Below, piece after piece: positions 35,529 through 37,353 of a stretch of DNA of 37,353 nt (position 1 is the first letter of the stretch; each line of letters opens with the position of its first letter). The notes under the pieces were generated by a model, which was not told the origin of the DNA, made no database searches, and saw only the letters and a list, made by a program, of their open reading frames with translations. The position numbers were made by a program, and so were the translations under genes. The DNA comes from Flavobacterium limi (lineage in GTDB: Bacteria; Bacteroidota; Bacteroidia; Flavobacteriales; Flavobacteriaceae), in assembly GCF_010645075.1 (NCBI RefSeq), contig NZ_JAADZV010000017.1, positions 1 through 37,353 of the forward strand, given 5' to 3'.

Positions 35529-37145
35529 ATGGAAACATATACTCAAAATATAAAAAATGAAGCTCGTAAAAAATTAATTAAACATGCCATTGATTCATTG
35601 ACTATTGAAAGAAAAAAAAGTTATTTGGTTTCTAAGGAGCATTTTGAAAAAATTACAGATCATTTTAATTCATTGTTGTTTAGAGCACTTGGAAATAAAA
35701 ATTTTGAATTCATTAGTCAATATAATTGGTTGTTTTTTGGTGGTAAAAATAGTTGGTTTCAGTTTTTTGAAAATAATTGTAAGCCAAAGGAAGCTGATGA
35801 ATTGAAAGTTTTGTACTTATCTGGACCCGAACCGTATAATGATATCGAAATACTTTGCAACAATGGGATTAGGCTTGAAAATATTTGGGCAATTGAATCT
35901 GATAAAAAGATATATGAACAGGCTTTAAAATCTTTGATTAATGAAAAAATTCAGATTAAAATTCATCGAGGATCATTAGCTGAATTTTTTGAAATGACAA
36001 ATCATGAATTTGATATAGTTTATTTTGATGCATGTGTTCCAATTCTTTCACAAGGACAGTCTCCTTTGGAAATACTTAAACAAATTTTTTTAAATAAAAG
36101 ACTTGCAAGTTTATCAGCACTAATAACAAATTTTTCTGAGCCAGGAAACAATTATAACTGGGGAGACATATTAGCGACTTGGTTTGCTACAAAAGAATCA
36201 TATGAAGTACCCGAAAAAGATGATGAATTTGGACTGACTTCATTTGAAAAATCAATTCAATTTGAAAGATATAGTAAGTTTATAAATGATAATATAGATG
36301 TATATTACGATACATTTTTGACTCATTTCATTCCTGCAATGGCATCAGAAATAATTCCGATGTGGCAACTATCTTCTCTGGGTGCTGTTCAAAACAATCA
36401 CTTACTTAATGAAAAGGTACTTTATCGTGAATTAAATAATATTAAAAATCATAAAGTAAATTCGGAGAAAGAGTTTATTACTGAAGTACAGCATTATTTA
36501 CTTGCAGTTGATTCATATCCTTTATTGAATTGGGCAAGATTAATAAATGAACATTTTTCCAAAGATCATCAACTTAGTCGTTTTATTAAGAGTACAAGAA
36601 AAAAGATGAATATTGAAGATGCTTTATACATTGGCAGTTTGCTTAAACGTTTTGAAGAATCTGATAGTGGCTTTAAAACGTTTATTCATAATATATGCGG
36701 AGATAAACTGAAAGAAACGCTTACTGAGTTAGATTTTTTTGACCGAAATTTAAGGCTAACATGTGATATTCCAATGAAAAATATATTTATAGAGTTGTTA
36801 ATTGGGTTATATGGACACCCATATATAGCTCATGCTGAAAAAAACTTTGGATTAAAATACAAAGCTAAACAGACTTGGATGTATTCTAATGTTTTTGTGT
36901 TTGATCAATGCCGTTATTTATATGATTATTTACCAACACTTGATTTATGGGAGAGCTTTTTCGAGAATCTCTCTAATCAAACAATTATAAGGGCTTGTAT
37001 TGACGAAATCAGACGTAATCATTTAAATTTAAATAGCGAGCTTTTTAAATGGGGATTTATTGAAGGGGTTTGTGGTCCATTTAATTGTTCTGGACTTTCA
37101 GAAAGAATTAATTTAAATAATTTACAAAAAAACAAGGAAGGATAA
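35529..37145 (+). CDS. Unknown 538-residue protein with a Rossmann/methyltransferase-like core
   Basis: I do not recognise the family. Residues about 92-170 look like a class I SAM-binding fold: LKVLYLSGPEPYNDIEIL in the position of motif I, IWAIESDKKIYEQAL with an acidic residue ending strand 2 (Glu123), IKIHRGSLAEFF, and FDIVYFDACVP (Asp167) as motif IV. The glycine-rich loop is atypical (SGPEPYND), so SAM binding is uncertain. The rest (about 200-538) is helical with no recognisable motif. It is the last gene of the operon, 40 bases after the HNH gene, and only 150 bases before an insertion-sequence end. It could be an auxiliary or specificity subunit (guess). Confidence 0.65.
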   Translation: METYTQNIKNEARKKLIKHAIDSLTIERKKSYLVSKEHFEKITDHFNSLLFRALGNKNFEFISQYNWLFFGGKNSWFQFFENNCKPKEADELKVLYLSGPEPYNDIEILCNNGIRLENIWAIESDKKIYEQALKSLINEKIQIKIHRGSLAEFFEMTNHEFDIVYFDACVPILSQGQSPLEILKQIFLNKRLASLSALITNFSEPGNNYNWGDILATWFATKESYEVPEKDDEFGLTSFEKSIQFERYSKFINDNIDVYYDTFLTHFIPAMASEIIPMWQLSSLGAVQNNHLLNEKVLYRELNNIKNHKVNSEKEFITEVQHYLLAVDSYPLLNWARLINEHFSKDHQLSRFIKSTRKKMNIEDALYIGSLLKRFEESDSGFKTFIHNICGDKLKETLTELDFFDRNLRLTCDIPMKNIFIELLIGLYGHPYIAHAEKNFGLKYKAKQTWMYSNVFVFDQCRYLYDYLPTLDLWESFFENLSNQTIIRACIDEIRRNHLNLNSELFKWGFIEGVCGPFNCSGLSERINLNNLQKNKEG

Positions 37146-37295
37146 ATCAATATCCTCCCTAATTATCAGCCGGCTTTTTCAGTGGTTTTTTAATAAAGGA
37201 GAAACCGTCTCAAAAGATTGGTTATTCAAAATACAGCATAACTCCTTCTATTAAATTTCAATGCTGAAATAATAATATGGAAAAACCGGTCAATT

Positions 37296-37353
37296 TGACC
37301 ACCTAATTCCGGAGTAAATTGACCACGCGTTCCGTAGCAAAGTGACCACCTGA
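37296..37353. mobile_element. Probable terminal end of an IS21-family element, running off the window
   Basis: TGACCAC occurs three times at 37296, 37320 and 37343, spaced 24 and 23 bases, with a shared CCG in each spacer (CTAATTCCGGAG and GCGTTCCGTAG). Multiple short terminal repeats that bind the IstA transposase are a feature of IS21-family ends, and Bacteroidota members have TGACCAC-type ends as I recall. The transposase genes would lie beyond the window. The exact outer boundary, possibly near CCGGTCAATT at 37286, is uncertain. Confidence 0.6.

Noticed and set aside
28019..37145. Classifying the island as BREX, DISARM, Dnd or plain Septu
   Set aside because: No PglZ, BrxC, DrmA/B or DndCDE-type proteins are present. 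Septu alone does not account for the methylase, HerA, NurA or the reversed fusion.
1..37353. CRISPR array, rRNA genes, retron RNA or complete transposase genes
   Set aside because: Scanned by eye; no spaced identical repeats, rRNA segments, reverse transcriptase or transposase frame were found in the window.

Overview
The window looks like chromosome of a low-GC member of the Bacteroidota, most likely Flavobacterium or a close relative. The signs are: protein sequences of flavobacterial type (ThrS, IF-3, DnaB, AccA, two-gene transketolase), a type IX secretion C-terminal domain, -7 boxes of the form TAnnTTTG instead of sigma-70 boxes, weak or absent Shine-Dalgarno sequences, and short AT-rich intergenic repeats. 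These identifications come from reading the sequence; no database search was possible.

Layout. 1-641 is gene-free and AT-rich. 642-3904 is the translation cluster thrS-infC-rpmI-rplT; infC appears to start at a rare AUA codon. 4027-5113 holds a Crp-like regulator and an AhpD-like protein. 5206-6465 (minus) is an exported Bacteroidota protein. 6781-10289 (minus) holds a NarL-type response regulator, its kinase, and a three-gene unit of a small soluble protein, a membrane protein and a lipoprotein. 10790-13496 is a tail-collar protein, a substrate-binding-like protein and a formyltransferase. 13541-15534 is a cadherin-repeat type IX cargo gene broken by a 79-base repeat-mediated deletion. 15631-27323 is mostly housekeeping: dnaB, accA, an EamA transporter, an LptF/LptG-type permease, tgt, split transketolase, an FKBP lipoprotein, an S4 RNA-binding protein, a phosphoribosyltransferase and aroK. 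27450-27759 holds two identical tRNA-Lys genes and one tRNA-Leu.

From 28019 to 37145, directly after the tRNA genes, lies a compact six-gene plus-strand operon that looks like a defence island: an N4/N6 DNA methyltransferase, a HerA-type DNA-pumping ATPase, a NurA-type nuclease with an inserted zinc-finger-like segment, a fused HNH nuclease-ABC/SMC-like ATPase (PtuB-PtuA-like, on one chain), a second HNH protein paralogous to the N-terminal half of the fusion, and an unknown 538-residue protein with a Rossmann/methyltransferase-like core. The first five genes overlap or nearly touch. The inference is that the methylase marks self DNA, HerA-NurA processes or degrades unmarked DNA, and the HNH/ATPase pair is a second sensor or effector. 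I recall no named system with this full gene set, so it is the best candidate here for an undescribed system. The window ends in what looks like the end of an IS21-type element with three TGACCAC repeats.

A second notable signal is an 18-base element (AAAAACAGGTATAAATAC) present at 6568 and 10441. Each copy is followed by exactly 25 bases and then a TAnnTTTG box, on either side of the kinase/regulator locus. This suggests activator-dependent promoters, possibly served by that regulator.
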